From NCBI RefSeq assembly GCF_003050785.1, contig NZ_QAOH01000007.1, positions 1-64,000 on the forward strand: DNA of 64,000 nt, in the 5' to 3' direction. The notes under the pieces were generated by a model. The model ran no database searches. It had not been told where the DNA came from and saw nothing but the letters and a program-made list of their open reading frames with translations. This DNA is from Celeribacter persicus. Lineage in GTDB: Bacteria; Pseudomonadota; Alphaproteobacteria; Rhodobacterales; Rhodobacteraceae. Position numbers and translations under genes: made by a program. Of the stretch, positions 1 through 7,290 are shown one piece after another; position 1 is the first letter of the stretch, and each line of letters starts with the position of its first letter.

Positions 1-92
1 GGCATCATGATTATCCAAAGCGGAAACCTGAAAATGAATCACCAGAACAACAGCTTGAAGCCCCGAACTCAGCATAATGCTGACGCGGCATA
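1..92. mobile_element. non-coding edge of a probable mobile element
   Basis: This stretch is more AT-rich than its neighbour and shows no credible gene. It directly abuts the premature end of the helicase gene. Inverted copies of CATAAT (73-78) and ATTATG (92-97) lie beside the 26-bp palindrome at 97-122. The simplest reading is that it is the terminus of an inserted element whose body lies left of the window. No transposase or recombinase is visible here, so the element type is unknown. Confidence 0.35.
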
Positions 93-2654
93 TTATGTCT
101 TATCCGGAGCTCGGGATAAGACGTATTCCCGCGGCGTGACATCGACGGAAATGTCATTCCATTCCTCGGTGGGGATTTCTGCCAGCCGCCGTTCCATCAG
201 CGCCTCGCCGGTGGAGACGATCTGGATGACGGCGGCATGGCCCGCCTCGAGATCGGCATCGATCGAGCGGATCAGCGTCGGCGTCTTCATCGAGGTCAGC
301 AGATGCCCGAAGAAGCGTTGCTTGGTGCTCTCGAAGGCCGACCGCGCTGCGGATTTGGCCTGCCGGTTTAGCGTGCCTTCACTGCCGGTGATGTTGGCCG
401 CCTCCATCGCCGCGTCCAGGTTTCCATGGATCACGGCGAACGCGGCCGCGTAAGCGTCATAGATGCGGCGCTGCTCGTCGGTGAGCTTGTGCTCGACCAG
501 TTCGTATTCGACGCCGTCGTAGGAGAGCGAGCGCGCGGTATAGAGGCCGAGAGAACGCAAATCGCGGGCGAGCACCTCCATGGCTGCCACGCCACCGGCC
601 TCGATCGCCTCGACAAACTCGGCGCGGGTCTGGAACGGAAAATCCTCGCCATGCCAGAGGCCGAGACGCTGGGCATAGGCGAGATTGTGAACGGTCGTGG
701 CTCCTGTCGCCGAGACATAGACCACGCGCGCATCCGGCAGGGCATGCTGGAGCCGCAGGCCTGCGCGACCCTGCTGTGAGGCGGCGATGTCGCCGCGGTC
801 TCCTTTGCCGCCTCCGGCATTCTGCATGGCATGGCTTTCGTCGAAGATGATGGCCCCTTCGAAGTCCCTGCCCAACCATTCGACGATCTGCTTCACGCGC
901 GAAACCTTCTCGCCGCGGTCATCGGAGCGTAGCGTGGCATAGGTGGTAAAAAGGATGCCTTCCGAGAGCGTGATCTTTGCGCCTTGAGGGAAGCGTGACA
1001 GAGGCGTGACCAGGAGTCGCTCCATTCCGAGCGCCGACCAGTCGCGTTGCGCGTCCTCGATCAGCTTGTCGGACTTGCTGATCCAGACCGCCTTGCGGCG
1101 CCCGCGCAGCCAGTTGTCGAGAATGATGGCGGCGGACTGGCGTCCCTTACCAGCGCCGGTGCCGTCACCAAGCATGAAGCCCCGGCGGAAGCGGACAGCG
1201 TCGGCGGCGCCTTCGGCAGCGGCGCTTACGTTGTCGAAATGCTCGTCCACAGTCCAGGCGCCGGCGAGGTGATCGGCATGGGCGTCCCCGGCATAGATCA
1301 CCGTCTCCAACTGCGCGTCGGAAAGCCGGGTACGGATGTCGGTGGGCAGCATCGGTCGGTAGGAGGGCTTCGGAGGTGCGACGGAGGCCATGGCGGCGGA
1401 TTGCACCAGCCTGGTCGGATGCGGCTGTGCACCAGCAATGCGCAGCGATTGCAGCGCATATTCCTCATAGATCGCGTCCGACAGGCACGCGCCCTCGGGC
1501 GGCGCCCAGTCCACGGTCTCATACTCGAGCTCCACCACCGCGGGATCGGACGCTGGTGCAGCGGCGGGTCGGGACGCTGCGGCGTGAGCGAGATAACAGC
1601 GCACGGTCTTCGGGGCAGCCGCCGGCACGGGAGAAGAGACCTTCGGCAGCGAGACCGGCAAGCGCGGCGGAAGCTGGCTTTCGATCCAGCCGAGCAGCGT
1701 GGCAACATCAGGCGCGATCCCTGCCGAGGCCGGGAAGACGGACGGATCGTCGGCGGGCAACTTGTCGATGACGGTGAGCCGCGTGTCGATGCTGGTGCCA
1801 TGCCTGGCAAAGACCGCGCCATCGATGGCCGCTGTGAAGACCACACGTCCGCGAACCTGCAAGCGCATGAAGGCATCGCGCCAGGCTGGAGCTTCCGGTC
1901 CGAAGTTGGCGCCGGTGATCGTGATCAGCCGTCCGCCGGGGGCGAGCCGGGCCAGTGCCGAAGCGACATGACGATAGGCAGCGTCCGCCATCCGTCCCTC
2001 GACATTGGCCATGACCGAGAATGGCGGATTCATCAGCACAACGGATGGCACGGCCTCCGGGGCCAGATGATCGTCGATCTGGGCGGCGTCGAACCGGGTG
2101 ACGGGAAAGGCCGGAAAGAGGGACGAGAGAAGATCGGCACGGGTCTCGGCGAGTTCGTTGAGGATCAGCGAACCGCCCGCGGTCTGGGCCAGGATCGCCA
2201 TCAGGCCGGTGCCGGCCGAGGGTTCCAGCACCACGTCATCAGGCGTGATCGCGGCCGCCGCCAGCGCGGCAAGACCGAGAGGCAGAGGCGTGCTGAACTG
2301 CTGGAAGCTCTGGCTTTCCTCGGAGCGGCGGGTCTGCGTCGGAAGAAGGCCCGCGATCTTCGCCATAGCATCGAGCCGGGAAACCGGAGAACCGGCTTTG
2401 CGGAAAAGCGCCTTTCCGTATTTGCGCAGGAACAGAACCGTGGCGACTTCGCAGGCCTCATAGGCGAGCTTCCAGTCCCACGCGCCGCTGGCGTCGGAGG
2501 CGCCGAAAGCGCTTTCCATGGCACTGCGGAGGTCCACAGTATTGACGCGTTGACCGCGTTCGAGATGGGGAAGGAGGAGATTGGCGGCGGCCAGGATCGC
2601 TGGCGCAGCCGCCAGCGGCGTGACCGGATCGGTCACGGGAGATGAGATATTCAT
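93..2654 (-). CDS. strawberry-notch-type methyltransferase/helicase, 3'-truncated
   Basis: This large plasmid/ICE-type protein joins an N-terminal adenine-methyltransferase-like domain to a superfamily 2 helicase-like domain. The first carries EPSAGTG near residues 144-150 and the NPPF catalytic motif near 209-212. The second carries a GDGTGAGKG nucleotide-binding loop and a DESH Walker B motif. Family members are usually 1,300-1,500 residues. This one stops at 853, shortly after the sequence TPREYVLS, where a palindromic site intrudes. The C-terminal helicase lobe is therefore missing and the product is probably inactive as a motor. I prefer the ATG at 2654 because GAGG lies about 10 nt upstream and the extra N-terminal residues of the longer frame are low complexity. 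Such genes usually travel with ParB-domain, RadC and ArdC genes, as here. Confidence 0.75.
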   Translation of the reverse strand: MNISSPVTDPVTPLAAAPAILAAANLLLPHLERGQRVNTVDLRSAMESAFGASDASGAWDWKLAYEACEVATVLFLRKYGKALFRKAGSPVSRLDAMAKIAGLLPTQTRRSEESQSFQQFSTPLPLGLAALAAAAITPDDVVLEPSAGTGLMAILAQTAGGSLILNELAETRADLLSSLFPAFPVTRFDAAQIDDHLAPEAVPSVVLMNPPFSVMANVEGRMADAAYRHVASALARLAPGGRLITITGANFGPEAPAWRDAFMRLQVRGRVVFTAAIDGAVFARHGTSIDTRLTVIDKLPADDPSVFPASAGIAPDVATLLGWIESQLPPRLPVSLPKVSSPVPAAAPKTVRCYLAHAAASRPAAAPASDPAVVELEYETVDWAPPEGACLSDAIYEEYALQSLRIAGAQPHPTRLVQSAAMASVAPPKPSYRPMLPTDIRTRLSDAQLETVIYAGDAHADHLAGAWTVDEHFDNVSAAAEGAADAVRFRRGFMLGDGTGAGKGRQSAAIILDNWLRGRRKAVWISKSDKLIEDAQRDWSALGMERLLVTPLSRFPQGAKITLSEGILFTTYATLRSDDRGEKVSRVKQIVEWLGRDFEGAIIFDESHAMQNAGGGKGDRGDIAASQQGRAGLRLQHALPDARVVYVSATGATTVHNLAYAQRLGLWHGEDFPFQTRAEFVEAIEAGGVAAMEVLARDLRSLGLYTARSLSYDGVEYELVEHKLTDEQRRIYDAYAAAFAVIHGNLDAAMEAANITGSEGTLNRQAKSAARSAFESTKQRFFGHLLTSMKTPTLIRSIDADLEAGHAAVIQIVSTGEALMERRLAEIPTEEWNDISVDVTPREYVLSRAPDKT
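97..122. repeat. 26-bp near-perfect palindrome at a gene truncation point
   Basis: GTCTTATCC (97-105) and GGATAAGAC (114-122) are exact inverted repeats around a GAGCTC centre. Only one base pair of the 26-bp palindrome is mismatched. It coincides with the place where the helicase reading frame leaves its family sequence and meets a stop. A palindromic recombinase site at an element terminus is a reasonable inference. Tyrosine-recombinase trio (RIT) elements are one candidate family, but no enzyme is visible to confirm this. Confidence 0.45.
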
Positions 2655-2765
2655 GTCGGGGAACCTCGGAGAGCGGGAACGGGGAGGACCCGGACGGCGC
2701 TCTCTCTCAACCACCCGGACTCACCCTGTCCCGGCCTCTCTCTGACTCGGCCCCTCATGCCCCAT
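2655..2765 (-). promoter_or_regulatory. purine-rich leader of the helicase gene
   Basis: On the minus strand this leader has repeated GAGAGAG tracts and GC-rich arms. It resembles the leaders at 6109, 9430 and 11505 in style but does not align cleanly with them. It may be a degenerate relative of the radC RNA motif. Confidence is low because I cannot fold it computationally. Confidence 0.25.
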
Positions 2766-2889
2766 CACCTCGCAGACCGGAGGGCAACAGCGCTCCGCTA
2801 TCAACTTTCGCAAGACCTCATTGATTGTAATCGATATTCATGAGATACACCGACTTAAGATCAATCATCGGGACCAAGAACTGAATTTC

Positions 2890-4434
2890 ATGGAGCAGGC
2901 GCAAAAGAATCTATTTTCAGGTGCCGTAACCGTTTTTCACGAGCGCTGGCTCCCCGAGGAGGCCACACCTGCTGGCTATGCTGCGCTGATCGATGCCTAT
3001 GCGCTCGCAACGCCCCTGCCCCGGACACTTTCCGCCATCGGCCCACGTCACAAGGTCTACGCGGCCGACGGCTGGCGCCTCTACACGCCCCGCCATGAAC
3101 CCGAGGCGAGCCTCATCGGTCACCTGACCTTCGCGCTGCGCTACGAGGGGCTGGATCTGACGGTTCTCAAGCGGCTGTTCAAGGCAACCGGCCCAGAGCC
3201 GGTCCAGGCCATTGTCGAGGCCGCCCCGACGGGCAGCTACGCGCGCAGGGTCTGGTTCCTCTACGAGTGGCTCCTCGGCGCGGAATTGGATCTGCCCGAC
3301 GCCACGCGCGGCAATTACGCGCCCGTGGTCGATACCAGGCTCCAATGGGACGCAGAGGGCGCCCCCTCGCCGCGCCACCGGGTCCGCAACAACCTGCCCG
3401 GCACCCCGGATTTTTGCCCGATGATCTTCCGCACAGCGGCAATCGAAGCCTTCATCGCCCGCGATCTGGCAGCCGAGGCCCGCGCGGTGCTGGCCGAGGT
3501 GCCCGCCGATCTGCTGGCGCGCACGGCGGCCTTCCTGCTGCTCAAGGATTCACGGTCGAGTTTCCAGATCGAAGGCGAGAACCCGCCCCAGGATCGCATC
3601 CGGCGCTGGGGCCAGATCATCGGCGAAGCCGGGCGGCATCCGATTGACCAGGCAGAGCTGGAACGCCTGCAACGCATCGTCATCGGCGATGCCCGCTTCG
3701 TCCATCTGGGCCTGCGGCAGGAGGGCGGCTTCATTGGCGAGCACGACCGCGCGACCGGCGCCCCCCTCCCCGATCACGTCAGCGCCCGGCACGAAGACCT
3801 GCCCGCGCTGATCGCCGGGCTCGAAGCGTTCGACCGCGACGTCGCCCCGGGGCTCGACCCTGTTCTGGCTGCCGCCGGCCTCGCCTTCGGATTCGTCTAT
3901 ATCCACCCGTTCGAGGATGGCAACGGGCGCCTCCATCGCTACCTGATCCATCACGTGCTTGCTGCACGCGGCTTCAATCCGCCCGGGCTGGTCTTCCCGG
4001 TGTCGGCGGTGATCCTCGAACGGATCGAAGCCTATCGGCAGGTCCTCGAGAGCTATTCGCGTCGGCTGCTGCCCCATGTCAGCTGGCGCCCAACCGATCG
4101 CGGAAACGTCGAGGTGCTGAACGACACCGGCGATTTCTATCGATTCTTCGATGCCACGCCCCATGCCGAATTCCTCTTCGCCTGCGTGGCCCAGACAATC
4201 GACCATGACCTGCCAGCAGAGACCCGGTTCCTGCGTGCCTATGACGGGTTCAAGTCCCGCGTCTCGGGCCTGATCGACATGCCCGACCGCGTGCTCGACC
4301 TGCTGTTTCGCTTCCTGCACCAGAACGGTGGCAGACTCTCCGGACGTGCCAGAGCGAAGGAGTTCTCCGCTCTGACCGACGGGGAGGCCGACCGGATCGA
4401 AGCTATCTATGCAGAGTTGCAGGACGAGTTCTGA
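2890..4434 (+). CDS. Fic family protein (probable AMPylase)
   Basis: Fic enzymes transfer AMP or related groups onto hydroxyl side chains of target proteins. The signature HPFEDGNGRLHR is complete, with its catalytic histidine near residue 339. A class II inhibitory motif S-x-x-x-E-G sits upstream (S224, E228, G229), so the enzyme is probably self-inhibited rather than held by a separate antitoxin. The long N-terminal region (about 200 residues) is typical of DUF4172-like or wHTH-associated Fic proteins, and the C-terminal 90 residues look helical, possibly winged-helix. I chose the ATG at 2890; an in-frame TTG at 2821 would add 23 residues but has no ribosome site. It points away from the helicase and converges on the next gene with 11 bp between them. 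The target protein cannot be deduced. Confidence 0.85.
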   Translation: MEQAQKNLFSGAVTVFHERWLPEEATPAGYAALIDAYALATPLPRTLSAIGPRHKVYAADGWRLYTPRHEPEASLIGHLTFALRYEGLDLTVLKRLFKATGPEPVQAIVEAAPTGSYARRVWFLYEWLLGAELDLPDATRGNYAPVVDTRLQWDAEGAPSPRHRVRNNLPGTPDFCPMIFRTAAIEAFIARDLAAEARAVLAEVPADLLARTAAFLLLKDSRSSFQIEGENPPQDRIRRWGQIIGEAGRHPIDQAELERLQRIVIGDARFVHLGLRQEGGFIGEHDRATGAPLPDHVSARHEDLPALIAGLEAFDRDVAPGLDPVLAAAGLAFGFVYIHPFEDGNGRLHRYLIHHVLAARGFNPPGLVFPVSAVILERIEAYRQVLESYSRRLLPHVSWRPTDRGNVEVLNDTGDFYRFFDATPHAEFLFACVAQTIDHDLPAETRFLRAYDGFKSRVSGLIDMPDRVLDLLFRFLHQNGGRLSGRARAKEFSALTDGEADRIEAIYAELQDEF

Positions 4435-4445
4435 GGCGTTGCACC

Positions 4446-5090
4446 TTACCCGAACCGCTGCCCCGCCTCGGTGAAAGTGTAGCCGTTGGCGATGATGGCC
4501 TCATCGACAACGTCATCCGAGGACAGATAATCGTATTCGCGCTCGAGCTGGCGGTAGAGCCACCGGGCGAGATCGCGCAACGCCTCGATCACGCCTTCCT
4601 CGGCATCGGCGGTCATGTCCTGAAATGTCGGACTGTCACGCTCGACCGAGATCCCCATGCAATATTCGTGGTAATAATGGCCGCGACGGCTGGCCTCGGC
4701 GCGAAGCTGGTAGAAATTGCGCCGCTGGATCGCCTGCAGGGCATCGGCGATGCAGTGCAGTTCGGTGTCCTTAGGCGCATATTCCCGGATCAGGCGCGGC
4801 GCGCCCTTGCGGTAGGCATAGAAGGTTTCGAAGCAGGCACCATCGCCCTGGCTCCAGAAGCCGCGGAACCAGATGCAGGGTTTCTGCTGTGTGCCACCGC
4901 CCATCAACCGGACGGTTCGGGTCTTGAGGTTCAGCCCGAGGATTTCGGCGACGCGCTGGAAATCCTCATAGACGGCATCGTACCAGTCATCGTCGAACCC
5001 GCTCTCCCGGTACCAAGCGCGGGCCCTGTCCCACGCCACCTCGGGAAGCTCATCAAACCGATAGACGACGGTTTCGATAGTATCAGGCAT
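4446..5090 (-). CDS. conserved plasmid/ICE protein of unknown function
   Basis: This 214-residue soluble protein has no motif I can assign. It is acidic and rich in tryptophan and tyrosine (IWFRGFW and EYDYLSS segments) and has no signal peptide or membrane segment. The start at 5090 is supported by GGAGG seven bases upstream. The upstream gene's stop overlaps this start by 8 bp, so the two are probably translationally coupled. Genes of this kind accompany ArdC, ParB-domain and RadC genes on alphaproteobacterial plasmids, which suggests a role in DNA maintenance or defence evasion, but this is context only. Confidence 0.7.
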   Translation of the reverse strand: MPDTIETVVYRFDELPEVAWDRARAWYRESGFDDDWYDAVYEDFQRVAEILGLNLKTRTVRLMGGGTQQKPCIWFRGFWSQGDGACFETFYAYRKGAPRLIREYAPKDTELHCIADALQAIQRRNFYQLRAEASRRGHYYHEYCMGISVERDSPTFQDMTADAEEGVIEALRDLARWLYRQLEREYDYLSSDDVVDEAIIANGYTFTEAGQRFG

Positions 5091-5499
5091 AGGGATCACC
5101 TCCGTCGAGAACGATGGCAAGCCAGCCGTCCGTGTAGATCCAGTCCACCGTCTCGCCGGTGGCGAGATCGAGGACGTGCGCCCCGCCGCCGAACACGTCC
5201 ACACGCGGCTTCGAGCAGGTATTGGCGTATTGCATCCCCCAAAGGCCGGTCAGACCGAACTCCTTCGCGCAGCGTTTGACGAACTGGATGACATGCTCGG
5301 GATCGCCTGTGACGTCGTCACGCATCCAGAGCTGGGTTCCGCCATGCTCGGGCTGAATGGAGAGCAGGAAGCCGTCCGAAGGCGGATCTTCGGCGGCATT
5401 GTCACCCGCCAGAGCGTTGTAGAGATCGAGCGCGCGGGCAGCGTTTTCGGAGGTGCCCACGTCAAGCAGGCAAGAAAAGTGCGTGAAATAGTCGGCCAT
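5083..5499 (-). CDS. conserved plasmid/ICE protein of unknown function
   Basis: A 138-residue soluble protein that I do not recognise. It begins MADYFTHFSC and contains a Gly-rich FGGGAHVLDLATG segment followed by a short C-terminal tail. GGAG lies seven bases before the ATG at 5499. It overlaps the start of the following gene by 8 bp, so the pair is likely co-translated. No nuclease or DNA-binding motif is visible. A role with the neighbouring antirestriction and partition-type genes is only inferred. Confidence 0.65.
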   Translation of the reverse strand: MADYFTHFSCLLDVGTSENAARALDLYNALAGDNAAEDPPSDGFLLSIQPEHGGTQLWMRDDVTGDPEHVIQFVKRCAKEFGLTGLWGMQYANTCSKPRVDVFGGGAHVLDLATGETVDWIYTDGWLAIVLDGGDPYA

Positions 5500-5559
5500 G
5501 ATGGTCTCCGGGCATGGCCCGGCGTGAAACCGAGCCGAAGGGGATTGAAAAGGTGAAGC

Positions 5560-6108
5560 TCAGGCGGCCCGTGGCAGGCGGAGCAGATCGGCCGCGGTCT
5601 CGCGCCAGAAGGGATCAACCAACCGTGCCTCCAGTGCAGCGGCGCGGTAACGCAGCCGTCTCGCGTCCCCGGGATCCAAGGCCCGGAACGCCATACCGCG
5701 CACGCGACTGGCCTCGGTCACGATTCTGCGGGCCTCGGCATCAGATGCGACCGGCTGTTGCCAGAGGATAATGCCGGCGCGGATTTCGCCGGCGAGGACC
5801 AGGCGCTGATCGCGATCCTGAATGATCATGATGCGCGGCTGAAAATACGGAAAGCTATTCGGCCCCGTGCAAATATCACCGCGCGACAGGCGCAAGGCCG
5901 CGGCCTGTATGACCTCCTCCGGTGACGGGCATTCCCCAAGCGGGATCACGCGGTCAAAGCTATTCGCCGCGTCACTGGCGTCATAGCTGGCGACACCGAG
6001 GCAAGAGATGCGCAGCGGCAGCTTTTGCGACCGATAACGCGTGGGCAGAACATCAACCGCCAGAATCTGGCCGATGGGGCGGAAGGTTTTGGAACGGGCA
6101 AAGGTCAT
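5560..6108 (-). CDS. conserved plasmid/ICE protein of unknown function
   Basis: This 182-residue soluble protein has no recognised domain. It has an Arg-rich C-terminal third (DPGDARRLRYRAAALEARL) and a central beta-rich part (RIMIIQDRDQRLVLAGEI). The ATG at 6108 has GGAG eight bases upstream and is better placed than the in-frame GTG at 6117, which lies inside the leader. Its leader at 6109-6200 is one of the three matching radC-motif-like elements. That suggests shared control with the ParB-domain protein and ArdC. Confidence 0.65.
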   Translation of the reverse strand: MTFARSKTFRPIGQILAVDVLPTRYRSQKLPLRISCLGVASYDASDAANSFDRVIPLGECPSPEEVIQAAALRLSRGDICTGPNSFPYFQPRIMIIQDRDQRLVLAGEIRAGIILWQQPVASDAEARRIVTEASRVRGMAFRALDPGDARRLRYRAAALEARLVDPFWRETAADLLRLPRAA

Positions 6109-6200
6109 CGGGATCACTCCATGACGGGCGCCGGCGAGCCTCTCTCTCCAGCCCTCAACCCGTCACTGCCGAACGGCCCGCACTCTTCCTCTCTGACCGG
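6109..6200 (-). ncRNA. radC RNA motif-like 5' leader (copy 1)
   Basis: GACGGG at 6123-6128 can pair with CCCGTC at 6159-6164. The loop carries the shared purine tract GGCTGGAGAGAGAGGCTC (minus strand), and the Shine-Dalgarno sequence lies just beyond the stem. The same block precedes the genes starting at 9417 and 11491. The radC RNA motif is known from 5' leaders of alphaproteobacterial genes for DNA-processing and antirestriction proteins, which fits this placement. I matched it from memory, not with a covariance model. Confidence 0.6.
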
Positions 6201-6252
6201 GCTTGTTCCCGGTTCCGCTGCCGACGATGGGGGACCATTGTGAGGCACTGAA

Positions 6253-6306
6253 GGCCCGAAGCGTGGGTCTTCGCGCTCGGGCCGTTTGGGGTGAGGCGCT
6301 TTCGCG
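6253..6306. terminator. tandem GC-rich hairpins downstream of the small membrane gene
   Basis: GGCCCGAAGCG (6253-6263) pairs with CGCTCGGGCC (6274-6283). A second hairpin, GGCGC-TTTC-GCGCC, lies at about 6293-6306 next to the stop codon of the small gene on the minus strand. No strong T-run follows either, so they may be processing or weak termination signals. Confidence 0.3.
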
Positions 6307-6308
6307 CC

Positions 6309-6473
6309 TTACTCCCATGGATCCAGTTCCAGCTTCACCATGTCTTCGTCGCCGTCGAACTCGTCGGCGGGCATGGCGCCGTGGGTTCCGTCCCCGGCCT
6401 GGAACACGACGATTACGACCATCAGAGTGGTGGCGAGGCTGGCGGCGAAAGCGGTGGCATCTGCATAGGACAT
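6309..6473 (-). CDS. small single-pass membrane protein, plasmid-type
   Basis: This 54-residue protein has a hydrophobic helix near residues 9-24 (ASLATTLMVVIVVFQ) and an acidic C-terminal tail ending VKLELDPWE. AGGAG lies eight bases before the ATG at 6473, which makes it the obvious start. A decayed, inverted copy of the same gene lies at about 6709-6839, so the element has duplicated or swapped this cassette. A strong stem-loop sits just upstream at 6485-6524. Function unknown. Confidence 0.6.
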   Translation of the reverse strand: MSYADATAFAASLATTLMVVIVVFQAGDGTHGAMPADEFDGDEDMVKLELDPWE

Positions 6474-6484
6474 CGGGATTGGCT

Positions 6485-6524
6485 CCTGTCTTTGGAGGCG
6501 GGGGACCATCCCCCGCGCGACAGG
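6485..6524 (-). promoter_or_regulatory. two-tier stem-loop in the leader of the small membrane gene
   Basis: CCTGTC (6485-6490) pairs with GACAGG (6519-6524). Inside, GCGGGGGA (6498-6505) pairs perfectly with TCCCCCGC (6509-6516) around a 3-nt loop. On the minus strand the structure ends immediately before the ribosome site of the 54-residue gene. It could mask or expose that site, or act as a terminator for upstream transcription. Confidence 0.45.
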
Positions 6525-6708
6525 CGCCCGACGTGTCTGACCGGATCTGCACTCACCCTCGGGCGTTCGGACTTTTTCCGAAGCCCCGAGGGCGGCACGC
6601 GTGCGTAAGCCGACCCCTCCGGGGTTGAATGTCAAAGAGACGGATCAGACCGAGGTTAGCGAATGGAAGCGGGGGTGGTGTCTGCATCCGACAGGCGCCG
6701 GAGACCCC

Positions 6709-6839
6709 CACTGCAGATGTTTCGCCGTGCCAGCCTCGCAGCCACGCCGGCATCAGAAGCGTGTTCCAGGCCGGGGGCGGAATCCGATGCCCAACATGAT
6801 GAGCGGCAGCATGATGAAGCTGGAACTGGAGCCATGTAG
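6709..6839 (+). pseudogene. decayed inverted copy of the small membrane gene
   Basis: Read on the plus strand, this segment matches the 54-residue gene at 6309-6473 over most of its length. Shared blocks include GCAGATG, GCCAGCCTCGC, GTGTTCCAGGCCGGGG and AAGCTGGAACTGGA, followed by an altered stop region. Small deletions and substitutions break the frame between the blocks. The two copies therefore form an imperfect inverted repeat of roughly 130 bp about 240 bp apart. Confidence 0.6.
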
Positions 6840-6888
6840 GCCGATGACATGACGACGGTCGCTGATATCGTCGGACGTGGACGGGCCT

Positions 6889-7194
6889 TCAGTCCCAGAG
6901 CCCATCGGCGATCTCGCGGGCGATCATCGCGCGCGCTCTCATCATCACGTCGTCACCGCTGGTGTCGATATGACCGTAGAAGCGGGCATGACCGCCGTTC
7001 GCGGTCCAATCGGCGTAGCGGCAATATGCGCGGGCTTCGAGACGGAAGGCGCGCATGTCGTCCGCCCAATGCGGCTTCGGCTCCACCACCACCGTGATGC
7101 CGTCGCAGGTTTCCTCCCAGGGCAGCGTGCGTTCGGATGGTGGACTGGCGCGGTTCTCACGGAATATTCGGTCGATATCGATCGTTCCAGGCAT
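6889..7194 (-). CDS. conserved plasmid/ICE protein of unknown function
   Basis: This 101-residue soluble protein begins MPGTIDIDRIFRENRAS and has an aromatic/Arg-rich centre (EARAYCRYADWTANGGHARFYGHID). GGAG lies eight bases before the ATG at 7194, so the longer upstream extension is not needed. It sits just beyond a strong terminator at 7208-7235, so it probably has its own promoter or depends on read-through. I do not recognise the family with certainty; similar small proteins occur beside ParB-domain genes on Rhodobacterales and Sphingomonadales plasmids. Confidence 0.6.
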   Translation of the reverse strand: MPGTIDIDRIFRENRASPPSERTLPWEETCDGITVVVEPKPHWADDMRAFRLEARAYCRYADWTANGGHARFYGHIDTSGDDVMMRARAMIAREIADGLWD

Positions 7195-7207
7195 CAGGGT
7201 TCTCCAA

Positions 7208-7235
7208 AGAAAAAGCCCGGTCACGAGGACCGGGC
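7208..7235 (-). terminator. rho-independent terminator after the ParB-domain gene
   Basis: GCCCGGTC (7215-7222) and GACCGGGC (7228-7235) form a perfect 8-bp stem with a 5-nt loop. On the minus strand the stem is followed directly by a run of five T. It lies 56 bp after the stop of the 708-residue gene. Confidence 0.8.
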
Positions 7236-7290
7236 GAAGTGGGAAAAGGAAGGGATGTGGCGGGGCAGCGAACACCGCCCCACCTGAGGA

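Noticed and set aside
1047-2645. Long open frame opposite the helicase gene
   Set aside because: It lies wholly antisense to a gene with clear motifs, has biased composition from GC-rich third positions, and no ribosome site.
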